64,000 nt of DNA from Haloterrigena salifodinae (GTDB lineage Archaea; Halobacteriota; Halobacteria; Halobacteriales; Natrialbaceae), in NCBI RefSeq assembly GCF_003977755.1, contig NZ_RQWN01000001.1:636995-700994 (forward strand), read 5' to 3'. Below the pieces are notes generated by a model, which saw only the letters and a list, made by a program, of their open reading frames with translations, was not told where the DNA came from and did no database searches. The translations under genes and the position numbers were made by a program. Positions 16,719-26,180 of this stretch are shown here, in pieces (the first letter of the stretch is position 1; each line of letters starts with the position of its first letter).

Positions 16719-17348
16719 CTATGCCCCTTTGGAAGCCGTTTCGGTGATCTGATCGAGGAGTTCTCTTTCCGAGCGCTGGTTGCGAACGAACTCAATCAGC
16801 CAGGAGACGCGAACCTTCACCGTGAGGCCCGATTTTCCTTTCTTCTTCTTTCCGTCGGTCTCGTCCAGGACGGACACGGTGATGGTCTCGATTGCGGCAA
16901 TAAATGCCTGCAGATCGGTGACTGCATCGCCCGCGGCGCTAACGATGTCCGAGAGCCGCTGTCGCAGTTCGGCACTGTCAGCCGAGGCCGACAGGTCGTC
17001 CGTGTTCAGGTCCGAGGCCGACACCTTCAGGGTGAGATCCGGCCCGCTTCGGTGGAGCGTCTCGACCGTGATACCCTGCTGCTCCAGCAGGGACTCGAAC
17101 GCGTCGACGTCCAGGCCGGGAACGTCTCGTTTCCCGTTCTTGTCACCGCCTTTCTCGTCGCCGTTTTTGCCGTCCTTGCCGTTTTCGCCGTCTTCGGCGT
17201 TCTCGTCGGAGCCGTTCGGCGTTTCGTTCCCGTTTCCGTTCTCGTCGGACTCGTTCTCGTCATCGCTCATGAGATCCTCGCCGCTGCAGCCCGCGAGGAC
17301 GGTTGCCAGTCCGACGCCGCTACCAAGGAGGAGTTTTCTTCGCTCCAT
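16719..17348 (-). CDS. Lipoprotein with acidic Asn/Gly/Lys-rich linker
   Basis: The protein has 209 residues. MERRKLLLGSGVGLATVLAGCSG is a signal with lipobox, Cys near residue 20. Residues 24-75 are a repetitive Asp/Glu/Asn/Gly/Lys tether built from GENGKDGKNGDEKGGDKNG-like units. The rest is a helical domain (about 80-209) with an unusual KKKKGK stretch. The C-terminal domain is not recognised. Starts upstream of 17348 would ruin the signal peptide. Confidence 0.75.
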   Translation of the reverse strand: MERRKLLLGSGVGLATVLAGCSGEDLMSDDENESDENGNGNETPNGSDENAEDGENGKDGKNGDEKGGDKNGKRDVPGLDVDAFESLLEQQGITVETLHRSGPDLTLKVSASDLNTDDLSASADSAELRQRLSDIVSAAGDAVTDLQAFIAAIETITVSVLDETDGKKKKGKSGLTVKVRVSWLIEFVRNQRSERELLDQITETASKGA

Positions 17349-17635
17349 GGTCGCCTCATTGACGATACTTCTTAAAGGTAATCGGATAATATAAATTGAG
17401 ACAAGATCGTACGAATTTTGGAACTGTTTTCGGACGCTCAATCGAGGCGCCATCTGCCGGTTACGGTGTCGGAACCACAGTTCGGTCGCGTCCGACCGAG
17501 TTCGGTGTCAACGATTGCACTGATTGCAACGGAACGACGACGGTTCTCGGCCACCCACCGAACCGCCGGGCGGACCGGGAATGCCGTCCTCGACGGATCC
17601 CGGATACTATTACGGGCTGCGTTCCAACGAGACCC

Positions 17636-20026
17636 ATGATCGTCGAGACGGGCGCGACGGCCCTGTTCGAGGAGGCGACGGCGGTTGACGAGCGACGCGT
17701 CCTCGTCCTGGCCGGCGACCGCGAGCGGGGGTACGACGCCCTCGAGTCGATCCTCGACACGCTTCCCGTGCCGATCACGGAAACCACGCTCGTCGGCCCC
17801 GAAGACCGGCTTCGCTGCGAACACCTGTCCCAGGCCAACGCGAGCGAACTCCTCGGAACGACGCGGACCGCAATCGCGCTCGACGCCCACGAGGGGCTGC
17901 GGCCGAACGCGCTCGGGAAAGTCGTCGGTGCGGTCGACGGCGGCGGCCTGCTCGTCCTGTTGACGCCGCCGCTCCAGGAGTGGCCCGATCGCCGCGGCGC
18001 GTTCGACCGGTCGCTGGCCGTCCCACCGTTCTCGCTGGACGACGTTACCGGTCGATTCAGGACTCGACTCGTCGAGACGTTACGGGCCCACCGAGGGATC
18101 GGAATCGTCGACCTCGAGGCCGAACGGATCGTCGACGACGGGCTGACGGAACCGGCGCCGAAGCGAGTCGACGGCCCGGGTGAAACCTCGCTCGAGACCC
18201 CGTCGAACGCTCGGTTCCCCGCCGACGTCTACAAGGCGTGTCTTACGGGCGACCAGCGGGACGCCGTCGAGGCGTTCGAGTCGCTGCTCGGGGGCGCCGA
18301 CAATCGCGAAGATGGCGCCGAGAACGTGGAGACTGCACAGCGACGCGCCGTCGTCCTCGAGGCCGACCGCGGGCGGGGCAAGTCCAGCGCCGCGGGACTG
18401 GCCGCAGGCGCGTTCGCCGCCGACGGACTGGACGTGCTCGTCACCGCACCCCGATCGCGGAACACGGCGGAACTGTTCGACCGCGCCGGCGAACTGCTGG
18501 GGACGCTCGAGGCCGACGCGACGATCGACGGTCGGACGATCGAGACGAGTTCCAGCGGTCGCGTTCGGTACCTCGAACCGGCGACGGCCGTCGAGCGAAT
18601 CGAATCGGCGACCGGCGACGACCCCGGCCCCGCCGATATCGTCATCGTCGACGAGGCCGCCGCGCTCCCGGTTTCGGTCCTCGAGTCGCTGCTCGCGGCC
18701 GATCGGGTCGCATTCGCGACGACGATCCACGGCTACGAGGGCGCGGGACGGGGTTTCTCCGTTCGCTTTCGGGAGCGACTCGCCGAGAGCGATCACGAGG
18801 TGGTCGACCGCACGCTCGTCAAGCCCATCCGGTACGCCGCCGGCGACCCCGTCGAGGTCTGGGCCTTCCGCGCGCTGTTGCTCGACGCCCGGCCACCGGT
18901 CGAGCCGCTGGTCGCCGACGCGACGCCCGAGACCGTCGCGTACCGCAGCCTCGAGCCCAACGACCTCCTCGCGGACGACCGCCTCCTGCGGGAGGCGTTC
19001 GGACTGCTCGTGCTCGCACACTACCGTACCGAGCCCAACGACCTCGCGAGGCTGCTCGACGCGCCCAACCTCGAGGCCCGCGCGCTGGTCCACCGCCCGG
19101 ACGGGGAGCCGGGTGACGGTCGCGGAGACGGCCACGTCGTCAGCGTCGCCCTGCTGGCCCGCGAGGGAAATCTCCCGCCCGAGACGCGCGCGATGATGTA
19201 CGAGGGCGGCCGGATTCGGGGGAACATGCTCCCGGACGTCCTCACGAGCCAATTGCGCGACGAGGACGCCGGCGACCCCGCGGGCTTGCGCGTGGTCCGT
19301 ATCGCGACCCACCACGCGGCCCGCTCTCGAGGGCTGGGTTCGCATCTGCTCGAGCGCGTTCGCGAGGAGTTCACCGACGGCGGCCTCGAGGCGGACGACA
19401 ACGGCGACGGGATAGACTGGCTCGGTACCGGCTTCGGCGCCACGCCCGGCCTGCTCGAGTTCTGGCGCGAGAACGGTTACCGGACCGTCCACGTCTCGAC
19501 GACTCGCAACGACGCCAGCGGCGAGTACTCGGCGCTCATGCTCGCCCCGACGAGCGACGCCGGTCGGGAACTGCACGACCGCCACGCTGACTGGTTCGCT
19601 CGCCGGTTCCCCGCGCTCTGTACGGACGCCCTCTCGGACCTCGAGCCGGACGTCGCCCGCGCAGTGCTTCGGTCGGTTGACGCCAACGCGGCCCCGGAGC
19701 TCGGCCTTTTGGCCCACGACTGGCGCGTCGTCGCCGGCGCGGCCTACGGTCCCGGCCTGTTCGACGCCGATCCCGGCCCGTTCCGGGACCTCGTCGTTCG
19801 GTACTTCGTCGAGAATCCCGACGACGTTGACCTCACCGCCCGCGAGGAACGCCTACTCGTCCTGCGCGCCCTGCAGGGCCGACCGTGTGAACCCGTCGCG
19901 GACCGCCTCGAGTACCACTCGTCTGGCCAGTGTATGCGCGCGCTCGGCGGGGCGTTCTGCCCGCTGGTCGATCGCTACGGGTCTGAGGCGGCGCTCGAGG
20001 TTCGGAATCGATTTCTCGATGAGTAA
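17636..20026 (+). CDS. tmcA: tRNA(Met) cytidine acetyltransferase
   Basis: The protein has 796 residues. An N-terminal DUF1726-type domain is followed by an RNA-helicase-like ATPase with P-loop ADRGRGKSS near residue 243 and Walker B-like IVIVDEAAALP. The GNAT domain has VVRIATHHAARSRGLGSHLLE and then a C-terminal tRNA-binding tail. It makes N4-acetylcytidine using acetyl-CoA and ATP. The ATG at 17636 gives the family's usual N-terminus; the open frame runs further upstream but through promoter DNA. Confidence 0.93.
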   Translation: MIVETGATALFEEATAVDERRVLVLAGDRERGYDALESILDTLPVPITETTLVGPEDRLRCEHLSQANASELLGTTRTAIALDAHEGLRPNALGKVVGAVDGGGLLVLLTPPLQEWPDRRGAFDRSLAVPPFSLDDVTGRFRTRLVETLRAHRGIGIVDLEAERIVDDGLTEPAPKRVDGPGETSLETPSNARFPADVYKACLTGDQRDAVEAFESLLGGADNREDGAENVETAQRRAVVLEADRGRGKSSAAGLAAGAFAADGLDVLVTAPRSRNTAELFDRAGELLGTLEADATIDGRTIETSSSGRVRYLEPATAVERIESATGDDPGPADIVIVDEAAALPVSVLESLLAADRVAFATTIHGYEGAGRGFSVRFRERLAESDHEVVDRTLVKPIRYAAGDPVEVWAFRALLLDARPPVEPLVADATPETVAYRSLEPNDLLADDRLLREAFGLLVLAHYRTEPNDLARLLDAPNLEARALVHRPDGEPGDGRGDGHVVSVALLAREGNLPPETRAMMYEGGRIRGNMLPDVLTSQLRDEDAGDPAGLRVVRIATHHAARSRGLGSHLLERVREEFTDGGLEADDNGDGIDWLGTGFGATPGLLEFWRENGYRTVHVSTTRNDASGEYSALMLAPTSDAGRELHDRHADWFARRFPALCTDALSDLEPDVARAVLRSVDANAAPELGLLAHDWRVVAGAAYGPGLFDADPGPFRDLVVRYFVENPDDVDLTAREERLLVLRALQGRPCEPVADRLEYHSSGQCMRALGGAFCPLVDRYGSEAALEVRNRFLDE

Positions 20027-20135
20027 ACCCCTGTCCGCGTTATCGGCGTCATTCGGTACACCACGAAAGCCCCTTTCGTGGTATTCTTAGGATTGCCGAC
20101 GAACGAAGGTCACGTTCGGTCGACTGCTACGCGAT

Positions 20136-21200
20136 CTACGCTAAGACACGTTCAAGTGCATCCATCGCTCGCTCGACCTTTTCGACCTCGGCGTTGTACC
20201 CCATGTGGCCGAACCGGAGGATGTCGTCCTCCAGCCCACCCAGCCCGGTCGCCAGTACGACATCCTCCTCCTCGGCGACTCGCTGCTGGATCTCTTTCGC
20301 CTTGCCCGGGAGGCGAAACGCCGTCACGGTCGGCGAACTCCGCTCGGAATCGGGATAGACCTCGAGTCCCAGTTCGGCGCCGCGCTCGCGACAGCGCTCG
20401 GCGGCTTTCTCGTGGCGCTGGTAGACGTCCTCGAGTCCCTCCTCGAGCAGGCGGTCGATTGCCTCCTCGAGGGCGGCCACGTTCGCGCTCAGGTGGGTGT
20501 AGGGGAAGTTCTTGGAGACATCTTGCCACGGAAGGAAGTTCGTGTACAGCGAGGACGGGTCGCGTTCTTCCATGCGCTCCCACGCTCGGTCGCTGATCGC
20601 GGCGGTGGTCAGTCCCGGCGGCGCGCTGAAGCACTTCTGGGACGCCCCGAGACAAACGTCGATCCGATCGGTCGGAACCGGCGTCCCGCCGAGCGACGAG
20701 ACGGCGTCGACGACGCTCGGCACGTCGTACTCCTCGAGCAGGTCCAACACGGGGCCGAGATCGTTGAGCGTCCCGGTCGGCGTCTCGCAGTGGACCATCG
20801 TCGCGAGTTCGAACGGCTCGCCGTCGGTTGCGGCGTCCTCGAGCGCGGCCTCAATGGCCTCGAGGTCGAGCGGGTCGTCGTAGGGCGCCGAGACGAGTTC
20901 GGCCTCGCCGTCGTAGGATTCGACGAAGTCCGCGAAGCCGTCGCCGTAGAGCCCGTTCGAAATACAGAGCACCCGGTCGCCGGGCGCGACCAGCGAGGCG
21001 ATGGCCGCCTCGAGGCCCAGAATTCCCTCACCGCCGGGGACGACGACGTCGTGGTCGGTGTCGTAGACGTCGGCGAGGTCCTCGCAGAGCGCCTGATAGC
21101 GCTCCGCGAACGCGGGATCGACGTCCGGATTCGGCTGTTCCTCGGCCATCGCCTCCCTGACCGCCGGCGGAACCGCTGTCGGTCCTGGCGTGAACTTCAT
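20136..21200 (-). CDS. Class V aminotransferase (alanine/serine-glyoxylate type)
   Basis: The protein has 354 residues. FTPGPTAVPPAVREAM is the usual opening of this group. The aspartate that contacts PLP is in VVDAVSSLGG, and the Schiff-base lysine is in GASQKCFSAPPGL (K near 191). RFGHMGYNA near the end is characteristic of alanine-glyoxylate/serine-glyoxylate aminotransferases. It probably transfers amino groups between small amino acids and glyoxylate or pyruvate; the exact pair is not determinable by eye. Confidence 0.9.
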   Translation of the reverse strand: MKFTPGPTAVPPAVREAMAEEQPNPDVDPAFAERYQALCEDLADVYDTDHDVVVPGGEGILGLEAAIASLVAPGDRVLCISNGLYGDGFADFVESYDGEAELVSAPYDDPLDLEAIEAALEDAATDGEPFELATMVHCETPTGTLNDLGPVLDLLEEYDVPSVVDAVSSLGGTPVPTDRIDVCLGASQKCFSAPPGLTTAAISDRAWERMEERDPSSLYTNFLPWQDVSKNFPYTHLSANVAALEEAIDRLLEEGLEDVYQRHEKAAERCRERGAELGLEVYPDSERSSPTVTAFRLPGKAKEIQQRVAEEEDVVLATGLGGLEDDILRFGHMGYNAEVEKVERAMDALERVLA

Positions 21201-21285
21201 AGTCGTTCTCCGCGCCGCGTCCCTTAGCCGATTACGGTGGCGGTGAACGATTCGCGCGGACGGTCGGGAGACTCCCTGCGAACGG

Positions 21286-22029
21286 TCAGGAGAGCAGTCG
21301 CCGCAGCACCGACTCGGGCATCGCCTTCAGGAACCACGCGACGAGTCGCCAGCGCCGTGGGACGTAGACGTGAGTTCGTTTCTTGCGGATCGCGCGAGCG
21401 ATCTGTTCGGCGGCCGTCTCGGGCGAGCACTCCCAGAAGCCGCCCATCGAGAGGTCGGTGTCGACGAAGCCCGGTTCGACGGTCGTGATCGTCATGTCCG
21501 CGTCCCGATCGGCCTGTCGCGCCCGCAGCCCCTCGAGGTACGTCGAGACGTACGCCTTCGAGGCGTTGTACGCCTGTACGCCGCCGACTCCGAAGTGAGC
21601 CGCAACGGAAGAGATGCCTACGAGGTGGCCGTCTCCGGCCCTCGAGTGGTCGGGCGTCGACTCGAAGTACTCCATCGCCGCGGTCGCGATTGCCGTGAAC
21701 CCGCGGACGTTGACGTCGATCGTCTTCCGTTCGGCTTCCCACTCGAGGTCCGGATTCATCGCCGCGGTCCCGGCGCTGATGACGACCACGTCGACCGACG
21801 GCATCGCCGCGGCGAGTTCGAAGAAGCCCTCGCGGGCGTCCGCGGTGTCGGTGACGTCCATCGTCGCGACGGCGGTTTTGGTCGGCAGTTCGGCGCCGAT
21901 CGCCCGCATGCGTTCCGTCCGGCGGGCCGCCAGCCCGATCTCGTACCCCTCGTCGGCGAGCGCTCGAGCCAGCGCCTCGCCGATGCCCGAGGAGCCGCCG
22001 ACGATGATTGCTCCGCGCGTCTCGCGCAT
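21286..22029 (-). CDS. Short-chain dehydrogenase/reductase
   Basis: The protein has 247 residues. GGSSGIGEALA is the dinucleotide-binding TGxxxGIG motif, with SAGTA in the NNAG position. The catalytic Ser is in GISSVAAHFG and the Tyr-x3-Lys is YNASK. The C-terminus FLKAMPESVLRRLLS with a preceding RRWRLVAWF is hydrophobic and basic, as in membrane-associated SDRs. The start at 22029 places the Rossmann motif properly. The substrate is unknown. Confidence 0.9.
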   Translation of the reverse strand: MRETRGAIIVGGSSGIGEALARALADEGYEIGLAARRTERMRAIGAELPTKTAVATMDVTDTADAREGFFELAAAMPSVDVVVISAGTAAMNPDLEWEAERKTIDVNVRGFTAIATAAMEYFESTPDHSRAGDGHLVGISSVAAHFGVGGVQAYNASKAYVSTYLEGLRARQADRDADMTITTVEPGFVDTDLSMGGFWECSPETAAEQIARAIRKKRTHVYVPRRWRLVAWFLKAMPESVLRRLLS

Positions 22030-22177
22030 ACCGATGGATGCGACCGCCGAACCGTAACGATACTGGTGACCCACCTCCGGAGGCAAGACATCTCCGAGCG
22101 CTCGCTGTCGCGTCGGAAGCGACCGGATCACGACCGAAGGCCGTACGCCTTTGGTTCGGCCCGTCGTCGATCCTCAT

Positions 22178-22663
22178 ATGGTCGATGCAGTCACGATCCT
22201 CGCGGTCGCCTTGCTCGTCGGCGGCGTCGTCGGAACGGTCGCGCCGCTGGTCCCCGGCGGGCTGCTCTCGCTGTCCGGGCTCTCCCTCTACTGGTGGCAC
22301 TCCGGCTTCAGCGAGCCCGGGACCCTCACGGTCGCCGTCCTCGCGCTCCTCGCCGTCATGACGATGGTCGCGGAGTTCTTCGGCGGCTCGATCGCCGCTC
22401 GAGCGGGCGGGGCCTCGTGGACAACCACCACGATCGCCACTGTCGTCGCAATCGTCTTGATGATCGTCACTGGCCCGTTAGGACTGCTCGCCGGGCTGTT
22501 TGGGACGGTCTTCCTCGTCGAGCTCGTTCAGGGCGGCGACGCCGGCGGCAGCGTCCGCTCGGCGGCGTACGCGACCGGTGGAATGCTCGCGTCAACGGCG
22601 ATTCAGGTGCTGTTGACCGTTACGGTCCTGCTCGGATTTCTCGTCGCGATTTTCGTGTTCTGA
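22178..22663 (+). CDS. DUF456 family membrane protein
   Basis: The protein has 161 residues, almost wholly hydrophobic, with four to five membrane segments. GTVAPLVPGGLLSLSGLSLYWW and the glycine-rich GLLAGLFGTVFLVEL match DUF456. The family has internally duplicated glycine-zipper-like segments; its function is unknown. ATG at 22178 starts right at the first membrane helix. Confidence 0.85.
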   Translation: MVDAVTILAVALLVGGVVGTVAPLVPGGLLSLSGLSLYWWHSGFSEPGTLTVAVLALLAVMTMVAEFFGGSIAARAGGASWTTTTIATVVAIVLMIVTGPLGLLAGLFGTVFLVELVQGGDAGGSVRSAAYATGGMLASTAIQVLLTVTVLLGFLVAIFVF

Positions 22664-22777
22664 TCGCCGCGTTCGCGCGTCCGTCCCCGCGTTGTCCGGA
22701 GCGGAACCACCGGTCCGCAGGTTCGTATTCGAGTCACCGTGACAGCACCTTATCTAGCTACGGACTGTAGGTCATCT

Positions 22778-23056
22778 ATGAGCATGTTCGAACGGCTTGG
22801 CGAGAAAGTCGAGCGCTTCAAACAGGAGGCAGTGGCCGCACGCGAGGACAGCGCCCCCTACCGCTGTCGCGACTGCGAGAACCGGTTCCACAGCGAACGG
22901 GAGACGTGTCCGGCGTGTGGAAGCAGTGAGGTTGAGCGAGTTTCCGAGGCGACCGAATCGGACGTGGAGACGAACGCGGATCCGGACACAAACGCGGAGT
23001 CAGAGACGAACACCCGAACGGAAGTAGGGTCGGAGACGGAAACGGAAACGGAGTGA
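22778..23056 (+). CDS. Small zinc-ribbon protein with Thr/Glu/Asn tail
   Basis: The protein has 92 residues. The first 55 hold an amphipathic helix (FERLGEKVERFKQEAVAARE) and one zinc ribbon, CRDC then CPAC. Residues 56-92 are a repetitive ETNADPDTN/ETETETE-like low-complexity tail, probably disordered. The start may be ATG 22778 or the second ATG at 22784. A haloarchaeal family without a known role. Confidence 0.8.
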   Translation: MSMFERLGEKVERFKQEAVAAREDSAPYRCRDCENRFHSERETCPACGSSEVERVSEATESDVETNADPDTNAESETNTRTEVGSETETETE

Positions 23057-23110
23057 CGCACTGCCGTCAGTGGCCGATCGACTAGCGATTGACGATCGGT
23101 GCGATCCGAA

Positions 23111-24835
23111 TTAGGGATGCGCGTAGTAGACGACGGTCTCCTCTTCCTCGTCGTCGTGGCGGTCGATTCTCGCGAAGCCGACGCGTTCGAACTGAACCAT
23201 CTCGTCGCTCTCGAGGTCGCCGACGCCGGGTTCCGCATGGCCGCGAACGTCGCCGTCGGGCGTGCGCATCCGGACAGCGACGCTCTCGGTCGCCGGGGCC
23301 CAGTGGACGACGTCGACCTCGCCCTCGCGGACCACGTCGATATCGTCGGCCGTGTACTCGAGTGCCCCCTCGGCGTACCGGAAGCAGCCGAGTCCCTTGA
23401 GCCAGATGCGCTCGTCGGCCTCGGGCACGTCCTCGGGCTCGAGCATGACGGAGTCACTGACGGGAATCTCGCGGACGCCGCGCTCCTCGTGGTTGGGATG
23501 GAGCGGCGGGTTCGCTTCCGCGGGCGGATCGCCGGAGACCGGAAGTTGGTTGCCCTCGCGGACGAAGAAGCGGCGGTCGGTCTCCTCGTCGATCAGGTCG
23601 CGGTTGTTCGCGTAGATCGAACTCATCGCGAGGTCGACGTCGCTGGTGGAGGTGCCGAGGCCGGCCATCGCCTCGACGATGGCCTCGCCGCGGATGCCCC
23701 GTCGCCGGAGGCTCTTGAGCGTCGGCGCGCGCGGGTCGTCCCAGCCGTCGAGTTCGCCCTGCTCGATCAGTTTGGTGATAGTCGACGTGCTCATCTTCAC
23801 GTCGTAGGCGTCGATCTGGACGTGGCCCCAGTGGACGACCTCGGGGTAGTCCCAGCCGAAGTAGTCGTAGACGAACTGCTGGCGCTTCGCGGAGTCCTGG
23901 AGGTCGATGCCGCGGATGATGTGGCTAATCTCGAGGAGGTGGTCGTCGACTCCCGACTGGAAGTCGAGCATCGGCCAGCAGCGGTAGTCGCTGGCCTCCT
24001 CGCGGGGATGGGGCGTGTCGATCATCCGGAACGCGACCCAGTCGCGGAGCGCGGGATTCTTGTGCTCGATGTCGGTCTTGACCCGCAGGACCATCTCGCC
24101 GCTGCTGTACTCGCCGTCGACCATGGCCTCGAACTCCTCGCGGACCGTCTCGGCGTCCTTCTGGCGGTGGGGGCAGGCCTCGCCGCTGTTCTTCAGCTCC
24201 GAGAACTCCTCGCCCGAACACGAGCAGGTGTAGGCTCCACCGAGGTCGATCAGTTCGCGGGCGTGGTCGTAGTAGGTCTCGAGGCGGTCGCTCGCCTTGT
24301 AGGTCGCGTCGGGCTCGAAGCCGAGGTAGTCGAGATCCTCGAGGATGGCGTCGTAGGCCTCCATATCTGGCCGCTTGGTCTCAGGATCGGTGTCGTCGAA
24401 CCGGACGCAGAACCAACCGTCGTAGCGTTCCTTGTAGGAGCCGATGACGGCAGGCATCCGGGCGTGGCCGACGTGCCACGGCCCGTTGGGGTTGGGCGCG
24501 ACGCGCATCCGAATCTCGTCGTACTCGTCCGCGTTCGGGAGGTCGGGGAGGTCGTGTTCGTCCTCCTCGTCCTCGGCCTCGATCTCGGCAAGTTCCTCGG
24601 GAGCGAGGTCCTCGAGTCGCTCGCGTTTCTCCTCGTACGAGAGGTCGTTGACTTGGCCGATGACGCCGCCGGCGATCCCCGGAATCTCGTCGCCGTGCTC
24701 GCGGAAGTCGGGATTGTCGCCCATCAACGGCCCCATGATCGCGCCGACGTCGGCGTCGCTCTCGTGTTTGACAGCGTTCAACAGCGCGTGCTTCTCGGCC
24801 TCGCGCTCGATGCGCTCGCGTAACTCGTCGTTCAT
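23111..24835 (-). CDS. gltX: Glutamyl-tRNA synthetase, archaeal type
   Basis: The protein has 574 residues. The class I signatures are HVGH in PNPNGPWHVGHARM and KMSTS in place of KMSKS. An archaeal beta-barrel anticodon-binding half follows. It charges tRNA-Glu and, in archaea, leaves Gln-tRNA to the GatDE route, so it is probably discriminating or non-discriminating by lineage. Last gene of the collinear isoprenoid/translation block, but separated from GGPP synthase by about 290 bp. Confidence 0.96.
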   Translation of the reverse strand: MNDELRERIEREAEKHALLNAVKHESDADVGAIMGPLMGDNPDFREHGDEIPGIAGGVIGQVNDLSYEEKRERLEDLAPEELAEIEAEDEEDEHDLPDLPNADEYDEIRMRVAPNPNGPWHVGHARMPAVIGSYKERYDGWFCVRFDDTDPETKRPDMEAYDAILEDLDYLGFEPDATYKASDRLETYYDHARELIDLGGAYTCSCSGEEFSELKNSGEACPHRQKDAETVREEFEAMVDGEYSSGEMVLRVKTDIEHKNPALRDWVAFRMIDTPHPREEASDYRCWPMLDFQSGVDDHLLEISHIIRGIDLQDSAKRQQFVYDYFGWDYPEVVHWGHVQIDAYDVKMSTSTITKLIEQGELDGWDDPRAPTLKSLRRRGIRGEAIVEAMAGLGTSTSDVDLAMSSIYANNRDLIDEETDRRFFVREGNQLPVSGDPPAEANPPLHPNHEERGVREIPVSDSVMLEPEDVPEADERIWLKGLGCFRYAEGALEYTADDIDVVREGEVDVVHWAPATESVAVRMRTPDGDVRGHAEPGVGDLESDEMVQFERVGFARIDRHDDEEEETVVYYAHP

Positions 24836-25129
24836 TACGCTGCGATAGTCGTGCCCGGACCAAAACGTCCGCGATGTCGGGCCGTCGCTCCGAAGACGCT
24901 CCTCGTGGATTCAGCGGCGTCTTCGCCGACACCCCCAGATCATACCCTGGCGTGCGGTGGCGCACGCTGGGCCGCGGTGAGGCATGCGAGGCGCGAGGTA
25001 CCTGAGCACCTCGAGAAGCGAGTGAATCGTCTTTACGTTCTCGAGATGACGTCACTACTCGAGCGACCCCACTCGCACGACCGAAAAATCTCGTCGAAAA
25101 GCGGTGATCGAGCGACGCTACCGAACGAC
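24836..25129. other. 294-bp gap with hairpin and T-run; no gene seen
   Basis: A 9-bp inverted repeat (24891-24899 with 24917-24925, 17-nt loop) lies 56 bp before gltX on its coding strand. A T5 run on the minus strand at 25084-25088 follows the GGPP synthase gene and could be its terminator. The middle (about 24950-25060) has short mixed repeats with CTCGAG-type palindromes. No convincing ORF or RNA fold was found. Confidence 0.4.
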
Positions 25130-26179
25130 TCAGTAGCCGCGTTCGATCAGGTAGTCTGCCAGATCCCGAAGCAACTCGCGGGCCTCGTTGTCCGGGAGGA
25201 CCTCGAGTCGCTCCTTGCCCTGGGCGACGAGGTCCTGAGCCGTGGTGTTGGCGTACTCGATCGAGCCCGAGGCCTCGAGTTCGGCGACGGCGTCGTCGAT
25301 CTCGGCTTCGGTGACGGCCTCGACGTCGTTCGTGTCGACGAGGTTGTCGACGTCGACGCCCTGATCGCGGGCGTGGACCGTGATCAGCGTCTGTTTGTTC
25401 TCGACGAGGTCGCTGCCCCGCTGTTTGCCGAGTTTCTCGCTCGGGACCGTCAGGTCGAGGACGTCGTCCTGAATCTGGAACGCCCGGCCGATGTCGAGCC
25501 CGTAGCCGTAGAGGGCGTCCACCGTCTCCTCGTCGGCCCCCAGCAAGATCGCGGGGAGACACGCCGAGGCGGCGTACAACACCGCGGTCTTCTGCTCGAC
25601 CATCTCGAGGTACTCGTCGGGCGAAACGTCCGCGCGTTCCTCGAAGGTGACGTCCAGCGACTGGCCCTCGCAGATCTTGGTACAGGTCGTCGCGAGCACG
25701 TTGAGCGCTTCGACCGACCGGTCGGGTTTCGCGCCGGTTTCGAGCATGATCTCGAACGCCTTCGAGTAGAGCGTGTCGCCCGCCAGAATGGCGGTCTCGA
25801 GGTCGTACTCCTTGTGGACGGCGGGGACGCCGCGGCGGAGGTCGTCGTCGTCCATGATGTCGTCGTGGATGAGGGTAAACGACTGGATGACTTCGACGCT
25901 GACCGCCGCGTCCATGATGTCGATTCGGTTCCCGTTTAGCGTCGGGAACTCGCGGTAGTCGGTACTCAGGGGCTCGACGTCCAGCAGCGATTCGGCCACC
26001 GTCAGCAGGACGGTCGGCCGCAGTCGCTTGCCACCGGCGTCGAGCAGGTAGCGCGACGCCTCGTAGAGCCGTTCGGGACGCTGGATCGGTAGCTCCTCCG
26101 GGATGGCCTCGTTGACCCGCTCGCGGCGCTCGCGGACGGCCTCGAGCACCGCCTCCTCTCGTGCCTCGGGACTGGTCAT
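25130..26179 (-). CDS. idsA: Geranylgeranyl diphosphate synthase (short-chain polyprenyl synthase)
   Basis: The protein has 349 residues. The first Asp-rich motif is LIHDDIMDDDDLRRG; the second is FQIQDDVLD. GGKRLRP near the start binds the diphosphate. It builds farnesyl and geranylgeranyl diphosphate for archaeal ether lipids and carotenoids. The ATG at 26179 is one base after the RNase J stop, so the two are cotranscribed. It sits downstream of mevalonate kinase and isopentenyl phosphate kinase in the same direction. Confidence 0.95.
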   Translation of the reverse strand: MTSPEAREEAVLEAVRERRERVNEAIPEELPIQRPERLYEASRYLLDAGGKRLRPTVLLTVAESLLDVEPLSTDYREFPTLNGNRIDIMDAAVSVEVIQSFTLIHDDIMDDDDLRRGVPAVHKEYDLETAILAGDTLYSKAFEIMLETGAKPDRSVEALNVLATTCTKICEGQSLDVTFEERADVSPDEYLEMVEQKTAVLYAASACLPAILLGADEETVDALYGYGLDIGRAFQIQDDVLDLTVPSEKLGKQRGSDLVENKQTLITVHARDQGVDVDNLVDTNDVEAVTEAEIDDAVAELEASGSIEYANTTAQDLVAQGKERLEVLPDNEARELLRDLADYLIERGY

Positions 26180-26180
26180 A

